From Bordetella genomosp. 10 (lineage in GTDB: Bacteria > Pseudomonadota > Gammaproteobacteria > Burkholderiales > Burkholderiaceae_B), in NCBI RefSeq assembly GCF_002261225.1, contig NZ_NEVM01000005.1:1178001-1242000 (forward strand): a stretch of 64,000 nucleotides of DNA, in the 5' to 3' direction. The position numbers were made by a program, and so were the translations under genes. The notes under the pieces were generated by a model that was given only the letters and a program-made list of their open reading frames with translations, did not search any database and was not told the origin of the DNA. Below, piece after piece: positions 16,743 through 24,990 of the stretch. Within the stretch, counting starts at the first letter, position 1, and every line of letters begins with the position of its first letter.

Positions 16743-17804
16743 ATGACGGCCATACGCATCGACCAGTTGACGTGCGCCTTCGGCGACATGCGCGCCGTCG
16801 ACGGCATCTCCGCGACCATCGCCCACGGCGAGCTGTTCACCCTGCTGGGGCCCTCGGGCTGCGGCAAGACCACGCTGCTGCGCTCGATCGCCGGCTTCAA
16901 CGACGTGGCGTCCGGCAGCATCTGGCTGGGCGACAAGCGCATCGACAGCCTGCCGGCGCACCAGCGCAACATCGGCATGGTCTTCCAGAACTATGCAATC
17001 TTTCCCAACCTGAACGTGGCGGACAACGTCGCCTACGGGCTGCGCGCGCGGCGCACGCCCGCGGCGGAAATCGCCGCGCGGGTGGAGAAGGCCTTGCAGC
17101 GCGTGCGCCTGGAAGGCTATGGCCCGCGCTGGCCGCATCAACTGTCCGGCGGGCAATTGCAGCGCGTGGCCATCGCGCGGGCCCTGGTCATCGAGCCCGC
17201 GGTGCTGCTGTTCGACGAGCCGCTGTCCAACCTGGACGCGCAACTGCGCACCGACATGCGCGTCGAAATCCGGCGGCTGCAGCAATCGCTCGGCCTGACC
17301 GCGGTGTACGTCACCCACGACCAGGAGGAAGCCCTGGCCATCTCCGACCGCATCGCCGTGCTGCGCGACGGGCGCGTCGAGCAGGTGGGCACGCCGGAAG
17401 ACATCTACCGCCACCCGAAAACGCCTTTCGTCGCCAGCTTCCTGGGCGGCACCAACATGCTGCCCGGCGTGGCGGGCGTATTCGACGGCGCGGCGACGCC
17501 GGTACAGGCATGCGGCGGGACGATCTCCGTGCCCGGCCGGATCGCCGACGCCGGCGCCAAGGTCCTGCTGTCCATCCGGCCCGAAGCCTTGCGCGTGGCC
17601 GGCGACGGGAGCGGCGCGCACCTGAGCGCCAGGCTGGTGCTGCGCGAATTCCTGGGCCAGATCCAGCGCCTGCATGCCGAGCTGCCCGACGGCACGCCGG
17701 TGCGGGTGTCGACGCTGGGCGCCGCCGCGCTGGAGGTGCGCGAAGGCGCGTCCTTCGGCCTGGCCTACGACCCGGCGCAAATCGTGGCGTTCCCCGCGTC
17801 ATGA
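16743..17804 (+). CDS. ABC transporter ATP-binding protein (FbpC/PotA/PhnT type)
   Basis: The 353-residue ATPase has Walker A GPSGCGKTT near residue 38, Q-loop VFQNYAIFPNLNV, signature LSGGQLQRVAIARAL, Walker B LLFDEPLSNLDAQL and H-switch VYVTHDQEEAL. A C-terminal TOBE-like region (about 250-350) begins after FLGGTNMLPG. It starts 4 nt after the binding-protein stop, and its own stop overlaps the permease start (ATGA), so the importer is a tight operon. Confidence 0.95.
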   Translation: MTAIRIDQLTCAFGDMRAVDGISATIAHGELFTLLGPSGCGKTTLLRSIAGFNDVASGSIWLGDKRIDSLPAHQRNIGMVFQNYAIFPNLNVADNVAYGLRARRTPAAEIAARVEKALQRVRLEGYGPRWPHQLSGGQLQRVAIARALVIEPAVLLFDEPLSNLDAQLRTDMRVEIRRLQQSLGLTAVYVTHDQEEALAISDRIAVLRDGRVEQVGTPEDIYRHPKTPFVASFLGGTNMLPGVAGVFDGAATPVQACGGTISVPGRIADAGAKVLLSIRPEALRVAGDGSGAHLSARLVLREFLGQIQRLHAELPDGTPVRVSTLGAAALEVREGASFGLAYDPAQIVAFPAS

Positions 17805-19438
17805 AGGAATTCCGCCTCTCCGTCACCGCCATCGCGCTGGTGCTGCTGGCGGTCTTCCTGCTCTATCCGCTGGCCCTGGTGCTGGATGCCAGCCTGCGGG
17901 TGGAAGGCAGCGGCGCGTTCACGCTGGCGAACTACGCCAAGGTGTTCTCCAGCGCCTACTACACCAACAGCGTCCTCAACAGCCTGACCGCCGGCGTGCT
18001 GGCCACGATCTGCGCGACGGCGCTGGCGGTGCCGCTGGCGTTCTGCCTGGCGCGCGTGAACCTGCCCGGGCGCACGGTGCTGCTGACGCTGGCGTCGCTG
18101 CCGCTGGGCCTGCCCTCCTTCGTGGCCGCCTACGCGCTGGTGCTGCTGTTCGGCCATGCCGGCGTGGTCACCACCGCGCTGCGGGACATCGGCATTCCCA
18201 TCGGATCGATCTACGGCATGCCCGGCATCGTCATCGTGTTCGCGCTAACGCTGTATCCCTACGTGCTGATGCCCACCATCGCCGGCTTCAGGGCCATCGA
18301 TATCTCGGTGGAGGAAGCGGCGCGCAACCTGGGCGGATCGCGCCTGCACGTCTTCCGCACCGTGCTGCTGCCGGTGGTGATGCCCGCCGTGCTCGCCGGC
18401 GCCCTGCTGGTGTTCATCGAGACGCTGGAGAATTTCGGCGTGCCCGCCGTGCTGGCCGAGGACAAGCCTTTCCTGGCGGTGGACATCTTCAAGCTGTTCG
18501 CCGGCGAGGCCGACAGCAACCCGGCCGCGGCGGGCGCGCTGAGCGTGCTGCTGATCGCGGGCACCTCGGTGGTGCTGCTGATCCAGCGCCGCTACCTGGG
18601 CAAGCGCCGCTTCACGACCAACGCGCGCTCGGCGCCGCCGCCGGTGCCGCTGACGCGTGGCTGGCGCATCGCCGCCTCGGCCTATTGCTGGGGCATGGTG
18701 GCGATTTCGCTGCTGCCCTTCGCCGCCGTGCTGATGATTTCCTTCCTGCGCTTCCGCGGACCGGTCCTGCATTGGGAGGCCAGCCTGGGCAACTACGCCG
18801 AACTGCTCGCGGGCTCCTACCAGCCGCTGTACAACACGCTGATCCTGGCCACGGTCACGGCGCTGGTCGCGACGGCGATCGGCGCGCCGATCGGCTACGT
18901 CGTCGCCCGCCACCGCAGCCGCCTGACGGGCGTGCTGGACATGGTCGGGATGGCGCCTTTCGCCGTCTCCGGCACGGTGCTGGGCATCGGCCTGATCCTG
19001 GCCTTCAACGACCGGCCCCTGATATTGACCGGCGGCTGGCTGATCCTGGTCATCGCCTACGTCGTGCGCAAGCTGCCCTTCGCCATCCGCTCCTCGTCGG
19101 CCATCGTGCACCAGATCGAACCCAGCCTGGAGGAGGCGTCCATCAACCTGGGCGTCTCCCCCATGCGCACCTTCGCCACCCTGACCGTGCCGCTGATGAT
19201 GAGCGGCCTGGCCGGCAGCGTCATCCTGGTCTGGATCACCGTGGCGTCCGAGTTGAGCGCCACCATCGTCCTCTATACGAGCAAATGGTCGACCATGACC
19301 GTGCGCATGTACCAGTTCCTGGAAGGAACGGCGCCCGGCACCGCGACCGCGGCGGCCGCCGTGCTGATCCTTTTCACCGCCGTGCCGCTGCTGCTGGTGA
19401 ACCGCCGCCTGCGGCGCCAGGACGGCACGTTGCTCTAG
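17801..19438 (+). CDS. fused two-domain ABC permease (FbpB/PhnUV-like)
   Basis: The 545-residue inner-membrane protein carries two permease domains, each with an EAA loop: EEAARNLGGSRLHVFRT near residue 170 and EEASINLGVSPMRTFAT near residue 445. It replaces a permease heterodimer, as in FbpB-type transporters. The ATG at 17801 overlaps the ATPase stop and directly precedes the first helix (LSVTAIALVLLAVFLLYPLA). The longer open frame extending left is not coding. With the two preceding genes it forms a complete importer. Confidence 0.94.
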   Translation: MKEFRLSVTAIALVLLAVFLLYPLALVLDASLRVEGSGAFTLANYAKVFSSAYYTNSVLNSLTAGVLATICATALAVPLAFCLARVNLPGRTVLLTLASLPLGLPSFVAAYALVLLFGHAGVVTTALRDIGIPIGSIYGMPGIVIVFALTLYPYVLMPTIAGFRAIDISVEEAARNLGGSRLHVFRTVLLPVVMPAVLAGALLVFIETLENFGVPAVLAEDKPFLAVDIFKLFAGEADSNPAAAGALSVLLIAGTSVVLLIQRRYLGKRRFTTNARSAPPPVPLTRGWRIAASAYCWGMVAISLLPFAAVLMISFLRFRGPVLHWEASLGNYAELLAGSYQPLYNTLILATVTALVATAIGAPIGYVVARHRSRLTGVLDMVGMAPFAVSGTVLGIGLILAFNDRPLILTGGWLILVIAYVVRKLPFAIRSSSAIVHQIEPSLEEASINLGVSPMRTFATLTVPLMMSGLAGSVILVWITVASELSATIVLYTSKWSTMTVRMYQFLEGTAPGTATAAAAVLILFTAVPLLLVNRRLRRQDGTLL

Positions 19439-19495
19439 TGTCGTCACCAAGGCAAGGGCCGCTCACGAGTATGCAAACAGGTGGATGACACGCCA

Positions 19496-20527
19496 ATGAT
19501 CCCGAACTTCCGCAGCGACAACATCGCTACCGTCCATCCCGACCTCCTGCGCGCCATCGCCGAGGTCAACCAGGGTCCCGCGGCCGCCTACGGCGACGAC
19601 GAATACAGCGCCGCGATGAACTGCAAGTTCTCCGCCTACTTCGGGACGGACGTGGTGGTCTTTCCGGTCGCCACCGGGACGGCCGCCAACGCCCTGTCCC
19701 TGGCGGCCTGCGCGCGCCCTTACGGCGGCATCTACTGCCAATGGGAAGCGCACATCCACACCTCGGAAGGCGGCGCCGCCGAGGCCTATACGGGCGGGGC
19801 CAAGCTGATCCCCCTGCCCGGCGCCGACTACAAATTGTCGCCCGAGGCCCTGGCCGACGCCCTGCGGCATGCCGAGCGCGGCGTCCGCAACCGCCCGCAG
19901 CCCGATGCCGTGTCGATCACCCAGGCCACCGAATACGGCACGGTCTATGGCCTGGACGAGATCGCCGCCGTGGGCGCGGCCGCGCGCAGGGCGGGCATCG
20001 TGTTCCATATGGACGGGGCGCGCTTCGCCAATGCCTTGTCGACCCTGGGCTGCGAGCCGGGGGAAATGACCTGGCGGCGCGGCGTGGACATCCTGTCGTT
20101 CGGCTGCACCAAGAACGGCGGCATGAGCGCGGACGCCATCGTGGTATTCAACCAGGCCCTGGCCGAGCCGCTGTCCTACCACCTGCGGCGCGCCGGCCAG
20201 ACCTGGTCCAAGATGCGATTCGCCGCCGCGCAGTTGATGGCCTATATCGAAAACGGCCTGCTGCTGCGCCTGGCCGCGCACGCCAATAGCCTGGCGGCGC
20301 GCCTGGGCCGGGAGCTGGCGGCGCTTCCCGGCGTCGAACTGGCCGCGCCGGTGCAGGCGAACCTGGTGTTCCTGCGCCTGCCGGAGGCCGCGATCGACAA
20401 GCTGGCCGACGCCGGCGTGCGCTTTGCCCGCCGGCGCGGCGGCATTGTCCGGCTGGTGACGCGGTTCGACGGCGGCCATGAGGAAATCGACCACATGGTC
20501 GCCCTGACGCGGGCCGCCCTGGCCTGA
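19496..20527 (+). CDS. threonine aldolase / beta-eliminating lyase family PLP enzyme
   Basis: The 343-residue enzyme is of the low-specificity L-threonine aldolase type. Visible active-site features are EAHIHTSEGG (H86, H88), FHMDGARFANAL (H171, D173, R176) and the PLP lysine in FGCTKNGGM (K206). Family members cleave beta-hydroxy amino acids to glycine and an aldehyde. Placed after an importer and an aminotransferase, it could cleave an imported beta-hydroxy amino compound. ATG 19496 is preceded by AGGTGGA; GTG 19481 would overlap that site. Confidence 0.9.
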   Translation: MIPNFRSDNIATVHPDLLRAIAEVNQGPAAAYGDDEYSAAMNCKFSAYFGTDVVVFPVATGTAANALSLAACARPYGGIYCQWEAHIHTSEGGAAEAYTGGAKLIPLPGADYKLSPEALADALRHAERGVRNRPQPDAVSITQATEYGTVYGLDEIAAVGAAARRAGIVFHMDGARFANALSTLGCEPGEMTWRRGVDILSFGCTKNGGMSADAIVVFNQALAEPLSYHLRRAGQTWSKMRFAAAQLMAYIENGLLLRLAAHANSLAARLGRELAALPGVELAAPVQANLVFLRLPEAAIDKLADAGVRFARRRGGIVRLVTRFDGGHEEIDHMVALTRAALA

Positions 20528-20698
20528 GAACCGCGTCTCTGTAGGTCCATAGCTCGCTCATCTCCCTACGCTTGTTGTACAAATCAATGCGACGCGCCCG
20601 GTCCATCGAACAATGACGGACCGGGCTTCCCCCCATTTGCGCGACGGCATGGCAAATACGCCGCCCGCGCGAAGCCGAACCGGAAAGGAGCATATCGA

Positions 20699-21403
20699 AT
20701 GAGCATGGAAAAAGTAGCGCTGGTCACGGCGGGCGGCAGCGGCATGGGCGCCGCGGCGGCCAGGCGGCTTGCCGCGGACGGCTATCGCGTCGCCATTCTT
20801 TCCTCGTCCGGCAAGGGCGAGGCCCTGGCCGCCGAGCTGAACGGCATCGGCGTCACGGGTTCCAACCAGTCCAACGAGGACCTGGCCCGGCTGGTCGACC
20901 AGGCGATGGCCCGCTGGGGCCGCATCGACGTGCTGGTGAACAGCGCCGGCCACGGCCCCAAGGGCCCGGTGCTGGACCTGACCGACGAAGACTGGCACAA
21001 GGGGCTGGACACCTATTTTCTCAACGTCGTGCGCCCGACCCGGCTGGTCACGCCCGTCATGCGCGGGCAGAAGTCCGGCGTCATCGTGAACATCTCGTCC
21101 GCCTGGGTCGTCGAGCCCTCGGAGCTGTTCCCCACCTCCGCGGCCTTCCGCGCGGCGCTGGCGTCTTTCACCAAGCTGTTCGCCGACAGTGAGGCCAAGC
21201 ACAATATCCGCATGAACAACGTCCTGCCGGGATGGATCGACAGCCTGCCGGCAACCGAAGCCCGCCGCGCGAGCGTCCCCTTGCAGCGCTACGGCACCAG
21301 CGACGAAATCGCCGCCACCATCGCCTTCCTGGCCTCCGACGGCGCGGCATACATCACCGGCCAGAACATCCGCGTCGACGGGGGGTTGATGCGCAGCGTT
21401 TGA
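20699..21403 (+). CDS. short-chain dehydrogenase/reductase family protein with substituted catalytic dyad
   Basis: The 234-residue protein has the Rossmann cofactor motif TAGGSGMGAAAA (10-21), NSAG (81-84) and the catalytic serine at NISS (S134). Where the YxxxK dyad should be (13 and 17 residues further), it has S147 and R151 in SAAFRAAL. The remainder (NNVLPG, YITGQNIRVDGG) is normal SDR. It may not catalyse the usual alcohol oxidation, or it may use another base. A strong GGAAAGGAG site precedes the ATG. It is the last gene of the cluster, 171 nt after the lyase, so it could have its own promoter. Confidence 0.88.
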   Translation: MSMEKVALVTAGGSGMGAAAARRLAADGYRVAILSSSGKGEALAAELNGIGVTGSNQSNEDLARLVDQAMARWGRIDVLVNSAGHGPKGPVLDLTDEDWHKGLDTYFLNVVRPTRLVTPVMRGQKSGVIVNISSAWVVEPSELFPTSAAFRAALASFTKLFADSEAKHNIRMNNVLPGWIDSLPATEARRASVPLQRYGTSDEIAATIAFLASDGAAYITGQNIRVDGGLMRSV

Positions 21404-21484
21404 GGCTCGTCCGAGCCGTGCGTCACGGAAAGGCCGCGAACCGCGAAAACCTGCGTGGTCCAGGCCCTTGCCGCGATTCGCACG

Positions 21485-22468
21485 CTATTGCACGGTGGCG
21501 CCGGAGCGCTTCACGGCCTCTCCCCAGCGGTCCACTTCCCGAGCCAGGAACTTACTGAAATCGGCGGGCGTCCCGCCCGCGGCGTCCGAGCCCTGCTGCG
21601 CCAACTTGGCGCGCAGGTCGGGATCGGCCAGCGCCTGGTCGGCCGCCGCGTTCAAGCGCTCGACCACCGCGTCGGGGGTTCCTTTTGGCACGACGATGCC
21701 GTACCACGCCGTCACGACGAAGTCGGGATAGCCGGACTCGGCTGCCGTCGGCACGTCCGGCAACACCGGCGACCGCTTGGCCGACGTCACGGCCAAGGCG
21801 CGCAACTTGTTGGACAGCACCAGCGGCGCGACCAACGGCACGCCCTCCACCACCATCTGCAACTGCTTGGCCATCAGGTCAGTGATGGCCGGCGTACCGC
21901 CGCGATAAGGCACGTGCAGCATGCGCGTGCCCGTCTGCAACATCAGCAGCTCGGTGGACAGGTGCGCGATGCTGCCCGAGCCGCCGGTGCCGAAGCTGAC
22001 CTTGCCCGGCTCGCGCTTGGCCATGGCGAGGAATTCCTTCAGGTTTTTCGCGGGAACTTCCGGGTGCACGACCAGGGCCAGCGGCGAGGTCGATGCCAGG
22101 ACCACCGGCCGGAAATCGCGCAGGGTGTCGTAGGCGCTGTTGGGATACAGGCTGGGATTGATCGCCAGCGAGCCGGTGTTGCCCATCAGGATGGTATAGC
22201 CGTCCGCGGGCGCCTTGGCCACGTACTCGGTCGCGATATTACCGGCCGCGCCGGAGCGGTTTTCCACCACGATGGATTGCTTCAGGACTTTCGTCATGCC
22301 TGCCGCCATCAACCGCGCGACAAGGTCCACGCCGCCACCCGGCGGAAAGCCGACGATCATGCGGATGGGCCGATCGGGGTAGGTCTGGGCGGCTGCGGCG
22401 GATGCGCAACATAGCGCCACAACGGCGAGGGCGTGGCGCGCCCAACGCGATGGGGTCAAGACAGGCAT
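21485..22468 (-). CDS. Bug-family (tripartite tricarboxylate transporter) periplasmic binding protein
   Basis: The 327-residue protein has a signal peptide ending near ASAAAAQ, then the Bug hallmarks YPDRPIRMIVGFPPGGGVD, VENRSGAAGNIA and APADGYTILMG. Bug proteins bind carboxylates and related small molecules for TctAB permeases, or act as sensors. No permease genes are nearby. ATG 22468 is chosen for AGGAG in the right place and the signal peptide. A LacI-type operator lies 60 bp upstream, so it is probably controlled by the divergent LacI regulator. Confidence 0.92.
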   Translation of the reverse strand: MPVLTPSRWARHALAVVALCCASAAAAQTYPDRPIRMIVGFPPGGGVDLVARLMAAGMTKVLKQSIVVENRSGAAGNIATEYVAKAPADGYTILMGNTGSLAINPSLYPNSAYDTLRDFRPVVLASTSPLALVVHPEVPAKNLKEFLAMAKREPGKVSFGTGGSGSIAHLSTELLMLQTGTRMLHVPYRGGTPAITDLMAKQLQMVVEGVPLVAPLVLSNKLRALAVTSAKRSPVLPDVPTAAESGYPDFVVTAWYGIVVPKGTPDAVVERLNAAADQALADPDLRAKLAQQGSDAAGGTPADFSKFLAREVDRWGEAVKRSGATVQ

Positions 22469-22527
22469 GTCGTCTCCTGATGTCGTTATATGTATTTTTT
22501 GGGATCCGCTTTTGAGATATGCTTTTT

Positions 22528-22543
22528 GAGAAAGCGGTTTCTT
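22528..22543. promoter_or_regulatory. LacI-type operator O1
   Basis: GAGAAAGCGGTTTCTT lies between the divergent Bug gene and lacI-type gene. Its 12-bp core GAAAGCGGTTTC is the exact reverse complement of the core of O2 at 23838-23853. The central CG and palindromic form are standard for LacI-family operators. It probably allows autoregulation as well as control of the Bug gene. Confidence 0.75.
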
Positions 22544-22677
22544 ACTATAGGAGGGCATGTGCGGAAGAGTCAATAAGGAGATGGAGCAAAGGCTGCCATC
22601 GCCCCACCCGACCTTCCGTCGGGACGGTATGCCTAAAATATCGCCGCATCGCATCAACCAGCGGAACAGGCACGCGA

Positions 22678-23796
22678 ATGAAAGCAGACACGGGAAAGCC
22701 GGGCGCCACGGCGGCCGAAGCGTCGCATGACAAGGTCAGGCAGCAGCGCCCCAGCGGCAATGCCGTCACCGTGCGCGATGTCGCCAGGATGGCGGGCGTT
22801 TCCGTGGCCACCGTCTCGCGCGTGCTGAACGGCAACGACAAGGTGGCGGAGGAATTGCGCGACCAGGTGCAACGGACCGCCGACCGCATGGGCTATACGC
22901 CTCACGCGGCCGCGCGGGCGCTGGCCTCGCAGCGCTCCACCACCATCGGCGCCATCGTGCCGACCCTGGAGGACCCGAATTTCGCGGTTGGGATCGCCGC
23001 CTTGCAGAAGCGCGCCACGGAGGCCGGATATACCTTGCTGCTGGCCAGCTCCAACTACGACAAGCAGGAAGAGTTGCGCCAGGTGCGGACCTTGACGGCC
23101 CATGGCATCGCGGGCCTCATGATGGTGGGGGCCCAGCACGCGCCGGAGACCTACGAGATTCTGCATGCCAAGCGTATTCCCTACGTCAACACCTGGGTGC
23201 TGGACGACCGCCATCCTTGCGTCGGCTTCGACAATCGCGAGATCGGCCGTATCGTGGCCAACTACCTGCTCGACCTGGGCCACACCGAATTCGGCGTCAT
23301 TGCGCAACGTTCCCTGGAAAGCGACCGCGCGGCCGGACGCATGGCCGGCATACGGGAGGCGCTCGCGGCGCGCGGCGTGAAGCCTCCGCAGGAGCAATTG
23401 ATTGCGCGCTCGCACAAGGTCATGGACGGCCAGATCGCGCTGCGCATGCTGATGAGCGGCGCCAGGCGGCCGACGGCGGTCGTGTGCGGAACCGATGTCC
23501 TGGCCTTCGGCGCGCTGGTCGAGGCGCGCAGCCTGGGAATCGACGTGCCCCGGCAACTCTCCGTCACCGGCATCAACGATATCGAATTCTCCGCCCACAC
23601 CCTGCCGCCGCTCACCACGGTGCGGCTGCCGGTAGAGGAAATCGGCGAACGGGCGGCCGACTACCTGCTGGCCAGCGCCCGCGGCCAGCAGGCGGCCCGC
23701 GTCGCGCCGGTGCCCTTCAGCCTGATCGTGCGCGGCACGACCGCGCCGCCGCAAGGAAGCGGCGCCTCCGCGTCCAGGCGGCGACGCAAGCAATAG
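22678..23796 (+). CDS. LacI-family transcriptional regulator
   Basis: The 372-residue repressor has an N-terminal LacI helix-turn-helix and hinge (VTVRDVARMAGVSVATVSRV, then YTPHAAARAL) and a periplasmic-binding-protein-like sensor (TTIGAIVPTLEDPNFAVGI to the C-terminus), close to GntR/gluconate-type repressors. ATG 22678 is the most reasonable start; the open frame upstream contains the operator and promoter region. Three matching operators flank it (22528, 23838, 23903), joining both Bug genes and the dehydratase gene into one regulon. The inducer is probably a sugar acid or its dehydration product, inferred from the dehydratase. Confidence 0.93.
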   Translation: MKADTGKPGATAAEASHDKVRQQRPSGNAVTVRDVARMAGVSVATVSRVLNGNDKVAEELRDQVQRTADRMGYTPHAAARALASQRSTTIGAIVPTLEDPNFAVGIAALQKRATEAGYTLLLASSNYDKQEELRQVRTLTAHGIAGLMMVGAQHAPETYEILHAKRIPYVNTWVLDDRHPCVGFDNREIGRIVANYLLDLGHTEFGVIAQRSLESDRAAGRMAGIREALAARGVKPPQEQLIARSHKVMDGQIALRMLMSGARRPTAVVCGTDVLAFGALVEARSLGIDVPRQLSVTGINDIEFSAHTLPPLTTVRLPVEEIGERAADYLLASARGQQAARVAPVPFSLIVRGTTAPPQGSGASASRRRRKQ

Positions 23797-23833
23797 CGCG
23801 CTCGCGGCCGAGCGCATCGCCCGAATGGCCGGA

Positions 23834-23862
23834 TTGAAAGAAACCGCTTTCTTGATTAGACT
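23834..23862 (+). promoter_or_regulatory. candidate sigma-70 promoter of the Bug-dehydratase operon
   Basis: TTGAAA (23834-23839) and TAGACT (23857-23862) are separated by 17 nt. Operator O2 fills the spacer, so repressor binding would block polymerase directly. Confidence 0.6.
23838..23853. promoter_or_regulatory. LacI-type operator O2
   Basis: AAGAAACCGCTTTCTT is a near-perfect 16-bp palindrome with central CG. It overlaps the predicted promoter of the Bug-dehydratase operon. Confidence 0.78.
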
Positions 23863-23902
23863 CCGATAAAAAAGGCAGGATGAGGTTTCCTATTGCGACA
23901 TT

Positions 23903-23918
23903 GAGAAAACGCTTTCTT
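23903..23918. promoter_or_regulatory. LacI-type operator O3
   Basis: GAGAAAACGCTTTCTT differs from O2 at two positions. It lies 65 bp downstream of O2 and 73 bp before the Bug start at 23992. Two operators about six helical turns apart permit cooperative or looped repression. Confidence 0.75.
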
Positions 23919-23991
23919 AGAAAATCGCCCAAGCCGGCCGAAAAGACACCGCACTCGTGGCGGGAGATAACGATCCACCAAGGAGACAAAG

Positions 23992-24954
23992 ATGAAGCGC
24001 CTGCTGACCGGCATCCTGATGTTCCTGGCCTGCGCCGCCGCCCATGCGGCATGGCCCGAGCACCCTATCCGCATCATCGTCCCCACGGCGCCCGGCGGCG
24101 GCTCGGACACGGTCGCGCGCCTGATCGCGCAAAAGCTCAGCTCGGGCTTGAACGGCGCGGCGGTCATCGTCGACAACAAGCCCGGCGCCGGCGGCTTGAT
24201 AGGAACCAAGGAACTGCTGCGCTATCCGGCCGACGGCTACACCTTGCTGCTGGCCACCAGCTCGACGCACGGGATCAACCCCTGGGTCTACCCTGACGTG
24301 GACTATGACGTGAAGAAGGATTTTTCGGCCGTCTCCATCCTGGCCGCCACCGACTACGCCCTGGCCACGCAGAGCGGCAGTCCCTACCAGTCCCTCGGCG
24401 AACTCCTGGCGGCGGCCAGGAAGAAGTCTATCCTGTATGGCTCCTCGGGCGTGGGCAACACCGGCCAGCTCGCCGCCGAACTGCTTGCCCGCGACACCGG
24501 CTCGAAGTTTTCCCAGGTCCCCTACAAGGCCGCGATGCCGGCCCTCAATGGGCTGCTGGGCGGCGACACCGTATTCATGTTCGAAAACACCAGCCTGTTC
24601 CTGCCTTACGTGCGGGACGGCAAGCTACGCCTGCTGGCTACCACGGGCGCGAAGCGCTCCATCGTCGCCCCGGAAGTTCCCACGTTGCGGGAGTCCGGCG
24701 TGAAGGACTACGAGATCGTCGGCTGGTTCGCCCTCGTCGGCCGCGCCGGCATGCCGGCGGCCGTGGTGACGCAACTCAACGGCCAGGTCGTGAAGATCCT
24801 GGCCATGCCCGACGTCGTCGAACGGCTGAAGAACCTGGGCTACGACCCGTCGCCGCGTTCGGCCGCCGACAGCGATGTCTTCATCGCATCGCAACTCGAT
24901 GCCTTCGGCGCGATGGTAAAGCGCGCCGGCATCGGCAAAGCCCGCGGCAAATAA
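23992..24954 (+). CDS. Bug-family periplasmic binding protein
   Basis: The 320-residue protein has a short signal peptide (LLTGILMFLACAAAHAA), then WPEHPIRIIVPTAPGGGSDT, VDNKPGAGGLIGTKELL and YPADGYTLLLATSST, the Bug pattern. A clear AAGGAG lies upstream of the ATG. It is the first gene of an operon with the dehydratase (36-nt gap) and is controlled by the operators at 23838 and 23903. It probably binds the sugar acid or carboxylate that the dehydratase acts on. No cognate TctAB membrane genes are seen. Confidence 0.92.
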   Translation: MKRLLTGILMFLACAAAHAAWPEHPIRIIVPTAPGGGSDTVARLIAQKLSSGLNGAAVIVDNKPGAGGLIGTKELLRYPADGYTLLLATSSTHGINPWVYPDVDYDVKKDFSAVSILAATDYALATQSGSPYQSLGELLAAARKKSILYGSSGVGNTGQLAAELLARDTGSKFSQVPYKAAMPALNGLLGGDTVFMFENTSLFLPYVRDGKLRLLATTGAKRSIVAPEVPTLRESGVKDYEIVGWFALVGRAGMPAAVVTQLNGQVVKILAMPDVVERLKNLGYDPSPRSAADSDVFIASQLDAFGAMVKRAGIGKARGK

Positions 24955-24990
24955 TCTGCCTGTCTTCCTTTTCTCATCTGGAATGTCCTT

